Shown: piece by piece, positions 19,576 to 32,444 of the stretch
Position numbering within the stretch: position 1 is the stretch's first letter
Layout of the letters: every line of letters begins with the position of its first letter
Assembly: GCF_002746455.1 (NCBI RefSeq)
Contig: NZ_NWUW01000010.1
Coordinates: forward strand, 1 to 64,000
DNA length: 64,000 nt
Direction: 5' to 3'
Origin: Bacillus fungorum
Lineage (GTDB): Bacteria > Bacillota > Bacilli > Bacillales > Bacillaceae_G
Notes under the pieces: generated by a model
What the model saw: only the letters and a program-made list of their open reading frames with translations
Told to the model about the DNA's origin: nothing
The model's database searches: none
Program-made: the position numbers and the translations under genes

Positions 19576-19917
19576 TGCTGATTCTTTTTCACTGTTGAGA
19601 AATTCTCAACATTTTTTCAACAGGACAAACACCCTCGTAGCATTCCCTCATAATATACTCACAAAGGCAACAAAAAATAAAAACTTCTCTCAACATGAAA
19701 CTCCATCATTCATCTTGAAAGAAGTGCCTTATTTATATCATGCGTATTTCGTCTCTCCTCCTTCCCTCAAGGGACACTACGCGGGATATGAAATATCAGA
19801 AGGAATATGCCCACCATTTGAGTAGGTAGTTATTTCTCTTCTCCTCAACATTTCCTTAGGACCGAAATGACTACCGACTCACTTTTTTCAAACAAAAATA
19901 AAAAGGGGATGAAAGCT
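19576..19917. other. Intergenic region before the DUF3973 gene
   Basis: I see no supportable gene; a 76-codon open frame (19595-19825) lacks a ribosome binding site and family resemblance. A short palindrome (GTTGAGAA and TTCTCAAC around one base, 19594-19610) followed by ATTTTTT could be a small terminator. The region ends with AAGGGG before the DUF3973 gene. Confidence 0.5.
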
Positions 19918-20145
19918 ATGTTCTATTGCATTAACTGTTCTGACATTCACCATGAAAAACATCCGAATGATAAAGTATTCAAAAACGGTTTTTATATCGA
20001 TCCATTTTTAGGTGATCGTTATCACCTTGGTATGTGTACAGATGCCCAAAACCATGAAACAGGGGAGCCTCTTTTAACGACAAAGAAATTAGGTACACCC
20101 CAATCTATTATGAACGTATTACCGACACATGTTGTCCCAACATAA
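19918..20145 (+). CDS. DUF3973 family small protein
   Basis: This 75-residue protein starts with a CxxC knuckle (MFYCINCSDIHHEKHP). GFYIDPFLGDRYHLGMC follows, with a further cysteine. The pattern matches my recollection of the DUF3973 family, found mainly in the B. cereus group, of unknown function; it may bind a metal through its Cys and His residues. I start at 19918 because AAGGGG lies at proper distance; a frame extended upstream lacks a site. It converges on cse60. Confidence 0.72.
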   Translation: MFYCINCSDIHHEKHPNDKVFKNGFYIDPFLGDRYHLGMCTDAQNHETGEPLLTTKKLGTPQSIMNVLPTHVVPT

Positions 20146-20189
20146 AGCATAAAAAAGAGCTGGCTCACCCAGCTCTTTTTTATGCTTTA
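20142..20189. terminator. Long bidirectional terminator DUF3973/cse60
   Basis: A perfect 22-bp inverted repeat with arms beginning ATAAAGCATAAAAAAGAGC contains the terminal part of both convergent genes, including the stop codons. A and T runs within the arms make it work in both directions. Confidence 0.8.
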
Positions 20190-20362
20190 TAAACGATCAT
20201 TGCTGAAAAACAATAAATTTGGTTTTCGTCATCGTTAATGGAAACACCAACTTGGTACTTAATATCTACAAAGTTACTATCATCAATCTTTTTCAAAAAA
20301 ACATTTACAGCGTCTTCTAAGTCTTTTTCATGACTTTCATCAAACACTTTTACACGAATCAT
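20180..20362 (-). CDS. cse60: Sporulation protein Cse60
   Basis: This 60-residue protein matches Cse60 in length and character (MIRVKVFDESHEKDLEDAVN and a C-terminal CFSAMIVYKA). In B. subtilis cse60 is a mother-cell, sigma-E-controlled gene of unknown function. It lies one base downstream of a 78-codon gene and is likely cotranscribed with it. GGATGGTG precedes the ATG. Its last codons form part of the bidirectional terminator stem. Name is by resemblance; function is unknown. Confidence 0.82.
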   Translation of the reverse strand: MIRVKVFDESHEKDLEDAVNVFLKKIDDSNFVDIKYQVGVSINDDENQIYCFSAMIVYKA

Positions 20363-20363
20363 G

Positions 20364-20600
20364 TTAACACCATCCTAGATCGCAGCCCTCCGCCGCTTGA
20401 TTATTGCCACGGTGCGTATCTATGATGCGATAAAATTTTCCGTTTTCATATATATACCCGTCTTCTAACACATATTGTTTACCTTCAGTATAGACATAAA
20501 ACTTACCTATCATAAATTTACTCGTATATAATTCCAAATAATCTGATCTAAATTTAGCTACCACTTTATTTGTAATATCAATTTTTATTGTGCGCCCCAC
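20364..20600 (-). CDS. Hypothetical protein upstream of cse60
   Basis: I do not recognise this 78-residue protein. It starts at GTG 20600 after GGAGGGAG. It is rich in Tyr, Lys and Gly (about 13% Tyr) and has no signal or membrane segment. It ends in EGCDLGWC with two cysteines. Overlap of transcription with cse60 and an upstream sigma-E-like -10 element (AATACAAT) suggest expression in the mother cell during sporulation. That is inference from context. Confidence 0.7.
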   Translation of the reverse strand: MGRTIKIDITNKVVAKFRSDYLELYTSKFMIGKFYVYTEGKQYVLEDGYIYENGKFYRIIDTHRGNNQAAEGCDLGWC

Positions 20601-20637
20601 CTTCTCTCCCTCCTTTGCAAAGAACGGATTTAGGTAT

Positions 20638-20665
20638 ATTGTATTAGCGATTTTACATTTTATGC
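20638..20665 (-). promoter_or_regulatory. Possible sigma-E-type promoter for the cse60 operon
   Basis: On the minus strand AATACAAT (20638-20645) matches seven of eight positions of the sigma-E -10 consensus CATACAAT. GCATAAA lies 13 bases upstream, a poor -35 with slightly short spacing. The known sigma-E control of cse60 in B. subtilis makes it plausible. Confidence 0.35.
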
Positions 20666-20722
20666 TTAAAAATAAGTGGATATGCCTTCTGTCCTCACCT
20701 GTACTATTTTTCTAAAAAATCA

Positions 20723-20798
20723 TCAATAAGTAAGAGCAAAAAAATATATAAAAAAGAGTTTTTACTTATTGACTATAATATTAAAATTATGGTATTAT
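20723..20798 (+). promoter_or_regulatory. carD promoter with flanking 11-bp inverted repeat
   Basis: TTGACT (20769-20774) and TATTAT (20793-20798), 18 bases apart, form a sigma-A promoter. An exact inverted repeat, TCAATAAGTAA (20723-20733) and TTACTTATTGA (20762-20772), overlaps the -35. It could be an operator or a terminator of an upstream short RNA. Confidence 0.6.
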
Positions 20799-20867
20799 AT
20801 AAAATTTTACATTTTTATATATTTGTGCTATCATTAAAGGTGGTTACCACATATGGAGGTGGATGAT

Positions 20868-21347
20868 TTGTTTCAAATTGGTGATAAAATCGTTTATCCA
20901 ATGAACGGCGCAGGGGTCATCGAAGCCATTGAAGAGAAAGAAATATTAGGAACAACACGTCAATATTGTGTGATACGTATCATTAGTAAAGATATGCAAG
21001 TAATGCTTCCGATGGATCAATTACAAAAATCAGGTATTCGTTATATCGTAGATAAAGGTACGTTAGATGATATACTTCTTGAATTTCAAAACGGGGAATC
21101 AGATACATCACTTTCCTGGAAACAAAGATATACAATGAATATGGAAAAAATGAAAAACGGCAATCTGCAAGATAGTGCAGAAGTTGTTCGTGATTTACTT
21201 CGCCGTAATAAAGAAAGAGCATTAAATGCGAGCGAAAAACAAATGCTAGATAATGCCCGAAAAATGATGATTAGCGAAGTTGCACTCGTACAAAATGTTT
21301 CTGAGCATCAAGCAACAGAACTTCTTCAAGATACAATTAATCACTAA
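20868..21347 (+). CDS. CarD-family RNA polymerase-binding regulator
   Basis: This 159-residue CarD_CdnL_TRCF protein has an N-terminal RNAP beta-interacting domain (FQIGDKIVYPMNGAGVIE, residues 1-18, and YCVIRI). The C-terminal domain is helical (SWKQRYTMNMEKM to the end). Family members bind RNA polymerase and stabilise open promoter complexes. I choose the TTG at 20868, eight bases after GGAGG, over an in-frame ATG five codons upstream that has no site. An upstream dyad overlaps its promoter. Which genes it controls here is unknown. Confidence 0.9.
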   Translation: MFQIGDKIVYPMNGAGVIEAIEEKEILGTTRQYCVIRIISKDMQVMLPMDQLQKSGIRYIVDKGTLDDILLEFQNGESDTSLSWKQRYTMNMEKMKNGNLQDSAEVVRDLLRRNKERALNASEKQMLDNARKMMISEVALVQNVSEHQATELLQDTINH

Positions 21348-21351
21348 ATTT

Positions 21352-21375
21352 AAAATAGCTGGTCGCTATTTTTTT
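21352..21375 (+). terminator. Terminator after carD-like gene
   Basis: AAAATAGC and GCTATTTT form a stem around five bases, followed by TTT on the plus strand. Confidence 0.75.
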
Positions 21376-21378
21376 GTA

Positions 21379-21413
21379 AAAAAGGACGAAGAGTTTTATC
21401 TCTTCGTCCTTTT
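21379..21413 (-). terminator. Terminator after gdh
   Basis: AAAGGACGAAGAG pairs perfectly with CTCTTCGTCCTTT. It lies between the convergent carD-like gene and gdh and gives a T-tract on the minus strand. Confidence 0.8.
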
Positions 21414-21416
21414 ATA

Positions 21417-23073
<1,657 letters not shown>

Positions 23074-23109
23074 CGCTCATTACCTTTCTTCACTAAATGT
23101 CATAGGTTA

Positions 23110-23529
23110 TCACTCTGAATCATTAGAGTGCGCTTTTATTTTTTCTTTTTCCCGTTCACAAATCTTTTCTGCAATAGCACCAGAAACATTCTTTTCTCGC
23201 TCCACCTTCTTTATCTTTACGTGATCTAAATGATCTTCCAAAGTAAGTGTAACTTTATCATTCGGCGGATTATGTGCACCTTGGAACGTAAGAAATTGTA
23301 ATGTAATTTCAAATCTAGGAACGAACTCATCTTTCTTGCCGAGACGCTTTATATTTATAACGGAGGCACATTCATATTGATCTTCTGTCACTTGTCTAAT
23401 AACTGAATAGTACCTATTCGATAATGCACTCTCTAAAAGTTGTTCCCTTGATTCTTTCGCGAAAGAATCGCTTGGAGAAGAGAAAAAGGCCGAACATATC
23501 ATTGTAATAACTATACATATTTTTTTCAT
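23110..23529 (-). CDS. DUF3888-like secreted protein
   Basis: This 139-residue protein has a cleavable-type signal peptide (KKICIVITMICSAFFSSPSDSFA, cleavage likely after residue 24). The secreted domain starts ESREQLLESALSNRYYSVI, the hallmark of DUF3888 proteins of bacilli. The tail is highly charged. Function is unknown. The ATG follows AAGGAGGG. It lies 36 bases upstream of glcU with no clear terminator between, so it may be part of the same sporulation transcript. Confidence 0.78.
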   Translation of the reverse strand: MKKICIVITMICSAFFSSPSDSFAKESREQLLESALSNRYYSVIRQVTEDQYECASVINIKRLGKKDEFVPRFEITLQFLTFQGAHNPPNDKVTLTLEDHLDHVKIKKVEREKNVSGAIAEKICEREKEKIKAHSNDSE

Positions 23530-23572
23530 AATACCCTCCTTGTTCTATACGTTAGTGTTCGCAAAACTTCCA

Positions 23573-23609
23573 TAAAAAAACGACTTCCCCTATGTAGGAA
23601 AGTCGTTTT
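23573..23609 (-). terminator. Terminator of the moeA-mobB-moaE-moaD operon
   Basis: AAACGACTT.CC pairs with GGAAAGTCGTTT (one bulge). On the minus strand a T-tract follows. Confidence 0.8.
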
Positions 23610-23622
23610 AATGAATCCAATA

Positions 23623-23856
23623 TTAACCACCGCTCACCGGTGGGATTAGTGCAACAACATCACCAGATTGGATTTTGTCATCTTCATTTGCGTATTCTTC
23701 ATTAATCGCAACCATAATTGGCGCTGTCACTGGTACATTATACTCTTTAACAACAACATCCTTTAACTCTGCAACCGTAATATTTTCTTTCTCTATTTGT
23801 AATTCACTTGTTCCTGCTTCTTCTTGCAAGTGCGCAAATAACAATACTCGAATCAT
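23623..23856 (-). CDS. moaD: Molybdopterin synthase small subunit MoaD
   Basis: This 77-residue ubiquitin-like sulfur carrier ends in the required Gly-Gly (PPVSGG). After adenylation by MoeB and sulfuration, its C-terminal thiocarboxylate supplies sulfur for converting cyclic pyranopterin phosphate to molybdopterin, in complex with MoaE. It is the last gene of an operon; its ATG lies two bases after the moaE stop, and its ribosome binding site (GGAAGGAG) lies within moaE. Confidence 0.95.
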   Translation of the reverse strand: MIRVLLFAHLQEEAGTSELQIEKENITVAELKDVVVKEYNVPVTAPIMVAINEEYANEDDKIQSGDVVALIPPVSGG

Positions 23857-23858
23857 AC

Positions 23859-24323
23859 TTATAGCTCCTTCCCAGGCTCTCCCGCCGGATATGGCGTTTT
23901 TTCTAATTGATCACCAATCCAAGAATCTCCATCTTCCCAAAACTCTTTTTTCCAAATCGGAACAATTTGTTTTATGCGTTCCATAATATATTCGTTCGCT
24001 TCATAGGCTGCTTTACGATGCGGTGTTGAAACAGCAACCACAACCGCGATATCAGAAATTTGCAGTGTTCCGGTGCGATGTGTAATCGCAACGTGTGTAC
24101 CTGGCCATTTCTCTTTCACTTCTGATCCGATTTTCTCTAGCATCTTTTCTGCCATCGTCTTATAAGCAACATATTCTAAGTATAGTGTACGACGCCCTTT
24201 CGTAAACTCTCTAACCGTTCCAATAAATGTTGTAACAGCACCACATTCGCGGCGAATAACCTTCTTCGCTACCTCTTCAATTGAAATTTCTGTATCAATT
24301 ACTTCATAATACGTATTTGTCAT
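23859..24323 (-). CDS. moaE: Molybdopterin synthase catalytic subunit MoaE
   Basis: This 154-residue large subunit of molybdopterin synthase carries the active-site segments GAVTTFIGTVRE and HRTGTLQISDIAVVVAVSTPHR, plus the substrate-binding lysine near KKEFWEDG. Its start overlaps the mobB stop (ATGA), and moaD follows almost directly, as expected for subunits made in stoichiometry. Length is normal. The operon runs moeA, mobB, moaE, moaD. Confidence 0.96.
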   Translation of the reverse strand: MTNTYYEVIDTEISIEEVAKKVIRRECGAVTTFIGTVREFTKGRRTLYLEYVAYKTMAEKMLEKIGSEVKEKWPGTHVAITHRTGTLQISDIAVVVAVSTPHRKAAYEANEYIMERIKQIVPIWKKEFWEDGDSWIGDQLEKTPYPAGEPGKEL

Positions 24324-24841
24324 TTCGTACCCCTTACCGTTTGTAAAAACCAGTCTATATACAACTCGTCTTCTGTTATATGAAATACTTTATATTCTTC
24401 TCGTAAGTTTGCGGAAGCATGATGCCACGTAATAACCGCTATTACATTTTCTACTTTATGTAAAAGTTCAGCGTCTTCTTCAGAACGAAGTAACACTACT
24501 TTCGGATAGCTCTCATTTTTATAGCCCTCAATTACAATTGTATCCACTTCAAAAAACTCATATAAGCGAATAATTTCTTGCAAGGACCATTCCTCTCTTA
24601 ATGACGACAGTGAAAGTAATCCAGCGCCTTCTACGCTACTGACAACAGCACCGGCCTTTCGGTGCCTTTCACTATCTTTTTGCGCTACTTCTGGAAAACC
24701 TCCGTGCCCGTGATGTTTAATGGTAGCAACTTTCATTTTTCGTTCAGCTAATGTACACACAAATTTCTCGACAAATGTTGTTTTCCCGCTATTTTGATAT
24801 CCTACTATTTGTAAGATTGAAGGGGCTTTGCCCATGGCCAA
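24320..24841 (-). CDS. mobB: MobB, molybdopterin-guanine dinucleotide biosynthesis GTPase
   Basis: The 173-residue P-loop protein (QIVGYQNSGKTTFVEKF, Walker A) is MobB. It binds GTP and assists MobA in attaching GMP to molybdopterin. A downstream VIEGYKNESYPKV segment is typical. It begins at TTG 24841 or at the ATG two codons later; GAGGGA supports the former. It overlaps moeA by about 37 bases and moaE by four. Its functional partner MobA is encoded 36 kb away at 60 kb. Confidence 0.94.
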   Translation of the reverse strand: MAMGKAPSILQIVGYQNSGKTTFVEKFVCTLAERKMKVATIKHHGHGGFPEVAQKDSERHRKAGAVVSSVEGAGLLSLSSLREEWSLQEIIRLYEFFEVDTIVIEGYKNESYPKVVLLRSEEDAELLHKVENVIAVITWHHASANLREEYKVFHITEDELYIDWFLQTVRGTK

Positions 24842-26097
24842 TCACATCCCTCGGCGTGCTCTAACAATAATACAGACACTTTCATCCCTGCCTCAAACCC
24901 TCTCGTTCCTCCAGGCAACACAATAAAAGCATTCGCATCAGCGAGTGAAGATACCGCACTCGATTTATCTAAACCGACCGGCACCGCTTGTAATGCCCCG
25001 TCCACGATTGTCACCTTTGCTCTTACAAAACGAGTAAACGGATTTGGCTTCGGAAAATCTTTTTGTAAAATAGCATCTGCTCTATATACATGAGGCTCCT
25101 TCGCATACAAATATGTTTTTATAACCGGATGCACAAATAGCTCAAAACCTACGTAACAAGCTGACGGATTCCCTGATAAACCGAAAAGTAACTTTCCATC
25201 AACTTCAGCTACTGTCGTTACACTTCCTGGTCTCATTGCTATTTTATTAAAGAGTACATTTGCTTGTAATCTTTCATAAATAGCCGGCAAGTAGTCATAA
25301 TCTCCTACCGACACACCGCCTGTCGTAATTAAAATATCAACCTCATTCATCGCTGATTGAACAGCTGTAAAACATGCATCTAACTCGTCCGCAAGTTGGC
25401 CATAATAACGGACTTTCCCCCCGGCTTTCATAATTTGAGCCGCAATCATATAAGAGTTGCTATTTCTGATTTTCCCCGGCTCTAACGACTCGTGTACTTC
25501 TAATAATTCACTTCCTGTCGTCACAATCCCAACAACAGGCTGTTTTACCACTTTCACAGTACTATATCCAAACGTCGCTAATAAGGCCGCAACACCTGGA
25601 TTGATCGCAACACCTTTCTTAACGAGAACTTGATTTTCTTTTATATCTTCTCCTTTAAATGAAACATTGTCACCACTATTAAAAGGACGCTTTAACTTCA
25701 TATATGTTTTTCCGTTCTTCTCAAAACCTTCCGTCAGCTCTAACATTACGACTGCATTACAATCCTCTGGAATAGCTGCTCCCGTCATAATACGAACCGC
25801 TTTAAAAGGCCCTACTTCATCTAAAAAAACAGAGCCCGCTCCAATTTCTCCTATTACTTCAAATTCAACTGAATTCTCTTGATTTGCTTCTTTCGTATCT
25901 TCTGCTCGAATTGCGAAACCATCGTAAGGAGAACGATCAAAATGAGGAACGTCATGATCAGAGACAACATCCTCTCCAAGAATTCTCCCGTAACTTTCCG
26001 CAATAGAAACTTCTTCTACTTCACCATTCTTCGCATATTCCATTACCCTCTCTACTGCCTCAGCAACTTGAATCGGAATTCGTTTTTCTACCATCAT
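24805..26097 (-). CDS. moeA: Molybdopterin molybdenumtransferase MoeA
   Basis: This 430-residue enzyme inserts molybdate into adenylylated molybdopterin. Signature segments are DVPHFDRSPYDGFAIRA (substrate loop), GSELL with NSNSYMI, and TTGGVSVGDYD (the MoaB/MogA-like domain, residues about 180-320). A C-terminal beta-barrel domain completes it. It is the first gene of the moeA-mobB-moaE-moaD operon. The ATG follows GAGGTGAGAA. moaC starts divergently 80 bases away, sharing the regulatory region. Confidence 0.96.
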   Translation of the reverse strand: MMVEKRIPIQVAEAVERVMEYAKNGEVEEVSIAESYGRILGEDVVSDHDVPHFDRSPYDGFAIRAEDTKEANQENSVEFEVIGEIGAGSVFLDEVGPFKAVRIMTGAAIPEDCNAVVMLELTEGFEKNGKTYMKLKRPFNSGDNVSFKGEDIKENQVLVKKGVAINPGVAALLATFGYSTVKVVKQPVVGIVTTGSELLEVHESLEPGKIRNSNSYMIAAQIMKAGGKVRYYGQLADELDACFTAVQSAMNEVDILITTGGVSVGDYDYLPAIYERLQANVLFNKIAMRPGSVTTVAEVDGKLLFGLSGNPSACYVGFELFVHPVIKTYLYAKEPHVYRADAILQKDFPKPNPFTRFVRAKVTIVDGALQAVPVGLDKSSAVSSLADANAFIVLPGGTRGFEAGMKVSVLLLEHAEGCDWPWAKPLQSYK

Positions 26098-26177
26098 TTC
26101 TCACCTCATATTTGCAATTTTTTTTATCTCGATTAAACTTTATATATTAAATAGAAATTACTTCAAGGAGGAATTCC

Positions 26178-26663
26178 ATGTCTTCATTCACACACTTTAA
26201 TGACCAAGGACGCGCGAAGATGGTTGATATAAGCGAAAAAAAAGCAACCGTTCGAACAGCAATTGCGTGCTCTAGCATTGTCGTTACAAAAGAAATTTAC
26301 GATAAAATCTCTCACCATGAAATCGGGAAAGGCGACGTATTAGCAGTTGCACAAATCGCAGGTATTATGGCTGCGAAACGCACTTCTGATATTATCCCAA
26401 TGTGCCATCCTTTATTATTAAAAGGTGTTGACGTTTCTTTCGATTGGAAACAATCCGAAGAACAATATCGATTACTTATTGAAGTAAAAGTTAAAACAGA
26501 AGGTGGCACCGGTGTTGAAATGGAAGCTTTAACAGCTGCTTCCGCTACCGCTCTTACTGTGTACGATATGTGTAAAGCTGTTGATAAAGGTATGATTATT
26601 GGCGAAACATACTTACTTGAAAAAACAGGTGGAAAAAGTGGAGATTATACGAGAAAGTCTTAA
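26178..26663 (+). CDS. moaC: Cyclic pyranopterin monophosphate synthase MoaC
   Basis: This 161-residue enzyme converts the 3',8-cyclo-GTP intermediate made by MoaA to cyclic pyranopterin monophosphate. It contains the conserved [14 protein letters not shown] and the C-terminal [28 protein letters not shown] with the catalytic lysine. The ATG follows AAGGAGG. It is the only plus-strand gene of the cluster, transcribed divergently from moeA and convergently to moeB. Confidence 0.97.
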   Translation: MSSFTHFNDQGRAKMVDISEKKATVRTAIACSSIVVTKEIYDKISHHEIGKGDVLAVAQIAGIMAAKRTSDIIPMCHPLLLKGVDVSFDWKQSEEQYRLLIEVKVKTEGGTGVEMEALTAASATALTVYDMCKAVDKGMIIGETYLLEKTGGKSGDYTRKS

Positions 26664-26673
26664 TCTTCTCCCT

Positions 26674-26706
26674 GTTGAACCTAAAGGGTTTCTCTTTAGG
26701 TTCAAC
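26674..26706. terminator. Stem-loop between moaC and moeB
   Basis: A perfect 13-bp inverted repeat (GTTGAACCTAAAG with CTTTAGGTTCAAC) overlaps the moeB stop and lies just past moaC. No strong U-tract follows on either strand, so it may be a weak terminator or an mRNA 3'-end stabiliser. Confidence 0.55.
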
Positions 26707-27727
26707 CTATATATCTTGCATATAAACGTTTTGCTGCATTTATATCATTCGTCCCATGAATAAACGCCCTGCCATCTGTAAATAAAACAAAACGAAATTC
26801 CTCTACCGGAAATGATAATAAATACGGAGTAGCTTTTACATCCACACTTCTTTGTAAGCGCTTTTTAATTTCTTCTAAATTAAATTCATTCCGCACACCG
26901 GGACGGATTTGCACTGTATTTCGGCCACATAACACTTCTGTTTTCGTTTGTGCTTCAAATGTTAAACTCGGATATGTACGTAATCTTCCGCAAGATAAAC
27001 ACGTGTCTTTTTTCTGCCTATTCACTTTAAATGCCATCTGTTGATTATTCCAAAGATCAAACGATAACATCGTTTCGCGAAGCGCACCATAGTCTTCTAC
27101 TAATATTTTCAGCGCTTCCGTTATTTGATGCGCAACTACTAATTGTACTGCCGGCTGTATAACACCAGCAGTATCACATGTTGCTCCGCTCGCCGGATGC
27201 TCCATTAAACAACGGAAACACGGTGTTTTTCCTGGTAAAATTGTATACGTTACTCCGTAGCTTCCGACACAACCACCATATATCCACGGAATATTATACT
27301 TTTGTGAAATATCATTAATAAGGAGACGCGTTTCAAAATTATCTGTTGCATCTAATATTAAATCTACATCCTTCACTAACTCTTCCATTTCTTGCACTGT
27401 TACATCAATCACAACCGGATTTATTTCCACCTCAGAATTAATCGCTTTTAAATGCTCTGCTGCCGCTACCGCCTTCGGTTTATACTGCTTTGCATCTTCT
27501 TCTGTATATAATTGTTGCCTTTGTAAATTACTCCATTCTACATAATCACGATCCACAATTGTTATTTTTCCAACACCTGCTCTAACAATCGCTTCTGCAT
27601 TCGCTGCACCGAGAGCACCAGCACCGATAATGAGCACATGCTTCTCCCTAATTTTTCTCTGTCCTTCTTCTCCAACACCAGAAAATAATATTTGTCTTGA
27701 ATATCGCTCCTGCATACGATAGCCCAT
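26702..27727 (-). CDS. moeB: MoeB/ThiF-type adenylyltransferase
   Basis: The 341-residue E1-like enzyme activates the C-terminal glycine of a ubiquitin-like sulfur carrier. The nucleotide-binding motif GAGALGAANAE is near residue 37. Two zinc-binding CxxC pairs (CFRC and CLSC) follow. A C-terminal extension of about 100 residues lacks a rhodanese domain. ThiF and MoeB are hard to separate by sequence; position directly after moaA, with a GGAGGATAAG site inside the moaA end, favours activation of MoaD. It might also serve thiamine synthesis. Confidence 0.9.
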   Translation of the reverse strand: MGYRMQERYSRQILFSGVGEEGQRKIREKHVLIIGAGALGAANAEAIVRAGVGKITIVDRDYVEWSNLQRQQLYTEEDAKQYKPKAVAAAEHLKAINSEVEINPVVIDVTVQEMEELVKDVDLILDATDNFETRLLINDISQKYNIPWIYGGCVGSYGVTYTILPGKTPCFRCLMEHPASGATCDTAGVIQPAVQLVVAHQITEALKILVEDYGALRETMLSFDLWNNQQMAFKVNRQKKDTCLSCGRLRTYPSLTFEAQTKTEVLCGRNTVQIRPGVRNEFNLEEIKKRLQRSVDVKATPYLLSFPVEEFRFVLFTDGRAFIHGTNDINAAKRLYARYIG

Positions 27728-27730
27728 TTC

Positions 27731-28744
27731 TTATCCTCCTATATAAGACATTTCAATTTTCGGACGATTTTTTGCACTTTCTTCTGTCCGTTCATCCGAA
27801 TACCGATCTTTTCTATTCATCCATACATCTTGTATAACACTTAACAACTCATCATCCGAAAGATTTCCTCTAAGAAGTTCCCTTACATCCAATCCTTCTG
27901 TCGCAAATAAACAGGTATAAAACTTTCCATCTGCCGAAATTCTTGCTCTCGTACAAGAGGAACAAAATGACTCAGAAACAGAAGTAATAAAACCAACTTC
28001 GACATTTGTTCCAACGTAACGATATCTCTTCGCAACTTCACCAAAATAATGTGCTTCAGCTGGCTCAAGCGGATACACGCTATGAATCATCTCAATTAAC
28101 TCTCGCTTTGTAACGACTTGATCAAAGTTCCATCCATTTGTACTACCAACATCCATAAACTCAATAAACCTAAGCGTGATTCCTTGCTCTTTAAAATACG
28201 CAGCCATCGGAAGTACTTGATGGTCGTTCATCCCTTTTTTCACAACCATGTTTACCTTTACATCAAGCCCGACCTCTTTTGCAGCCATAATTCCCTTTAT
28301 AACAGGTTTCGTATTAATATTCCGGCCATTAATGCCCTTAAATACATCGTCATCTATTGCATCCAGACTAACATTTACTCTATGTAATCCAGCTTCTTTT
28401 AATGCTTTTGCTTGTTTCGTTAAATGAATCGCATTTGTCGTTAACCCTATATCTACTAACCCGTCAATTTTCACGAGACGTGCAATCAGTTTTGTTACAT
28501 CTTTACGAAGCAGTGGTTCGCCGCCAGTAATTCTAATTTTTCGTACACCGATGCTAACAAATAATTTTGCCAAACGCTCAATTTCATCAAACGTTAGTAA
28601 AAACTCATCTTTCAAAAAAGCATAATCTGGCCCAAATACTTCCGCTGGCATACAATATGTACATCTAAAATTGCAACGATCAATGACAGATATGCGTAAA
28701 TCTTGAAGTGGGCGTCCAAAAAAATCTGTAACCATCTCCTGCAT
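27731..28744 (-). CDS. moaA: GTP 3',8-cyclase MoaA (radical SAM)
   Basis: The first enzyme of molybdenum cofactor synthesis, this 337-residue radical SAM protein has the N-terminal CNFRCTYC cluster ligands (CxxxCxxC, residues 24-31). A second cluster site is [18 protein letters not shown]. It ends in the GG tail essential for activity. The ATG at 28744 lies six bases after GGGAGG and is better placed than a GTG two codons upstream. moeB follows four bases after its stop. Confidence 0.96.
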   Translation of the reverse strand: MQEMVTDFFGRPLQDLRISVIDRCNFRCTYCMPAEVFGPDYAFLKDEFLLTFDEIERLAKLFVSIGVRKIRITGGEPLLRKDVTKLIARLVKIDGLVDIGLTTNAIHLTKQAKALKEAGLHRVNVSLDAIDDDVFKGINGRNINTKPVIKGIMAAKEVGLDVKVNMVVKKGMNDHQVLPMAAYFKEQGITLRFIEFMDVGSTNGWNFDQVVTKRELIEMIHSVYPLEPAEAHYFGEVAKRYRYVGTNVEVGFITSVSESFCSSCTRARISADGKFYTCLFATEGLDVRELLRGNLSDDELLSVIQDVWMNRKDRYSDERTEESAKNRPKIEMSYIGG

Positions 28745-28843
28745 CGCCACCCTCCCTTTCTGCCAAATTTCTCTCTGTTCATTCTATTATAATATATTTT
28801 CTAACTGCGATGTTTTTGCTCACGTGAATAAAGGGAAACTTTA

Positions 28844-28875
28844 AACAATAGGAGGATATCTATTCTCCTATTGTT
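28844..28875. repeat. Small inverted repeat related to the dispersed element
   Basis: A perfect 11-bp inverted repeat (AACAATAGGAG at 28844-28854, CTCCTATTGTT at 28865-28875) is preceded by AAAGGGAAACTTTAA. This matches the leading AAAGTGAAACTTTAA and G/C-run hairpin of the repeats at 15.4 kb. It may be a minimal or decayed copy. Neither strand has a good U-tract. Confidence 0.55.
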
Positions 28876-28902
28876 AGCAAGTATACCTCTCAAATATGGG
28901 GA

Positions 28903-28936
28903 TAAAAAAACCTTGAAACATAAAAGTTCCAAGGTT
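28903..28936 (-). terminator. Terminator after the collagen-like gene
   Basis: CCTTGAAAC pairs with GTTCCAAGG (near perfect), and a T7 tract follows on the minus strand. Confidence 0.8.
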
Positions 28937-28945
28937 CTCTGCTTA

Positions 28946-31972
<3,027 letters not shown>

Positions 31973-32080
31973 TCATATGAAAATCCATCTTCTACTTGAA
32001 TTGTATTTTCTAACAACGTCACCTATACTACTTTTAAACCGATTACTCCTGTTTTTATGTAGCATAATCTCTTCTTCCAA

Positions 32081-32112
32081 ATAAAGACTCCCCTAATTTC
32101 TTAAGGGAGTCC
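32081..32112 (-). terminator. Stem-loop at the end of the second GerP-like gene
   Basis: GACTCCC and GGGAGTC (plus TAA/TTA inner pairs) overlap the stop codon. CTTTATTT follows on the minus strand. It separates the GerP-like pair from the collagen-like gene. Confidence 0.65.
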
Positions 32113-32424
32113 AGCAACTGAATCCATATTATCTGTATTCGGGACAGATTGTGCTATACCCGATACATTTACACTTTGCCCCATATTTGTTCCTGTTACA
32201 GTACCCGCAGGAGTACCTCGTGTATAGGTTGTCGTCACAGAATCTCCTGGTTGTAAACAAAGCTTCGTCTCTGTCCCTATTACTGTAACAACATCAATCC
32301 AAGTGCACCCCATTGAACCACTATACGATTTCGTAGCAGTAAATGAAGTATCACTCAGATTATCACCAGTAAATATATTCCCAGTGTTATTCACAATAAC
32401 AAACTCTTTTATATGAGCAGGCAT
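32101..32424 (-). CDS. GerPA/GerPF-like spore protein, divergent
   Basis: This is a 107-residue protein. Its N-terminal half (KEFVIVNNTGNIFTGDNL, then SYSGSMGC) resembles the GerPA/GerPF fold: a strand ending in NNTG, a short gap, G-D, then Ser-Tyr/Ala-Gly-Gly-type sequence. GerP proteins are mother-cell products that help germinants cross the coat. The C-terminal half is Thr/Ser/Gly-rich and unlike GerP. No signal peptide. The ATG at 32424 follows AAAGGTAGG; a GTG two codons earlier is possible. It lies 14 bases downstream of another GerP-like gene. Confidence 0.65.
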   Translation of the reverse strand: MPAHIKEFVIVNNTGNIFTGDNLSDTSFTATKSYSGSMGCTWIDVVTVIGTETKLCLQPGDSVTTTYTRGTPAGTVTGTNMGQSVNVSGIAQSVPNTDNMDSVAGLP

Positions 32425-32444
32425 AATCACACCCTACCTTTCCT

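Noticed and set aside
19595..19825. 76-codon plus-strand frame before the DUF3973 gene
   Set aside because: No ribosome binding site and implausible composition; it starts within a small hairpin.
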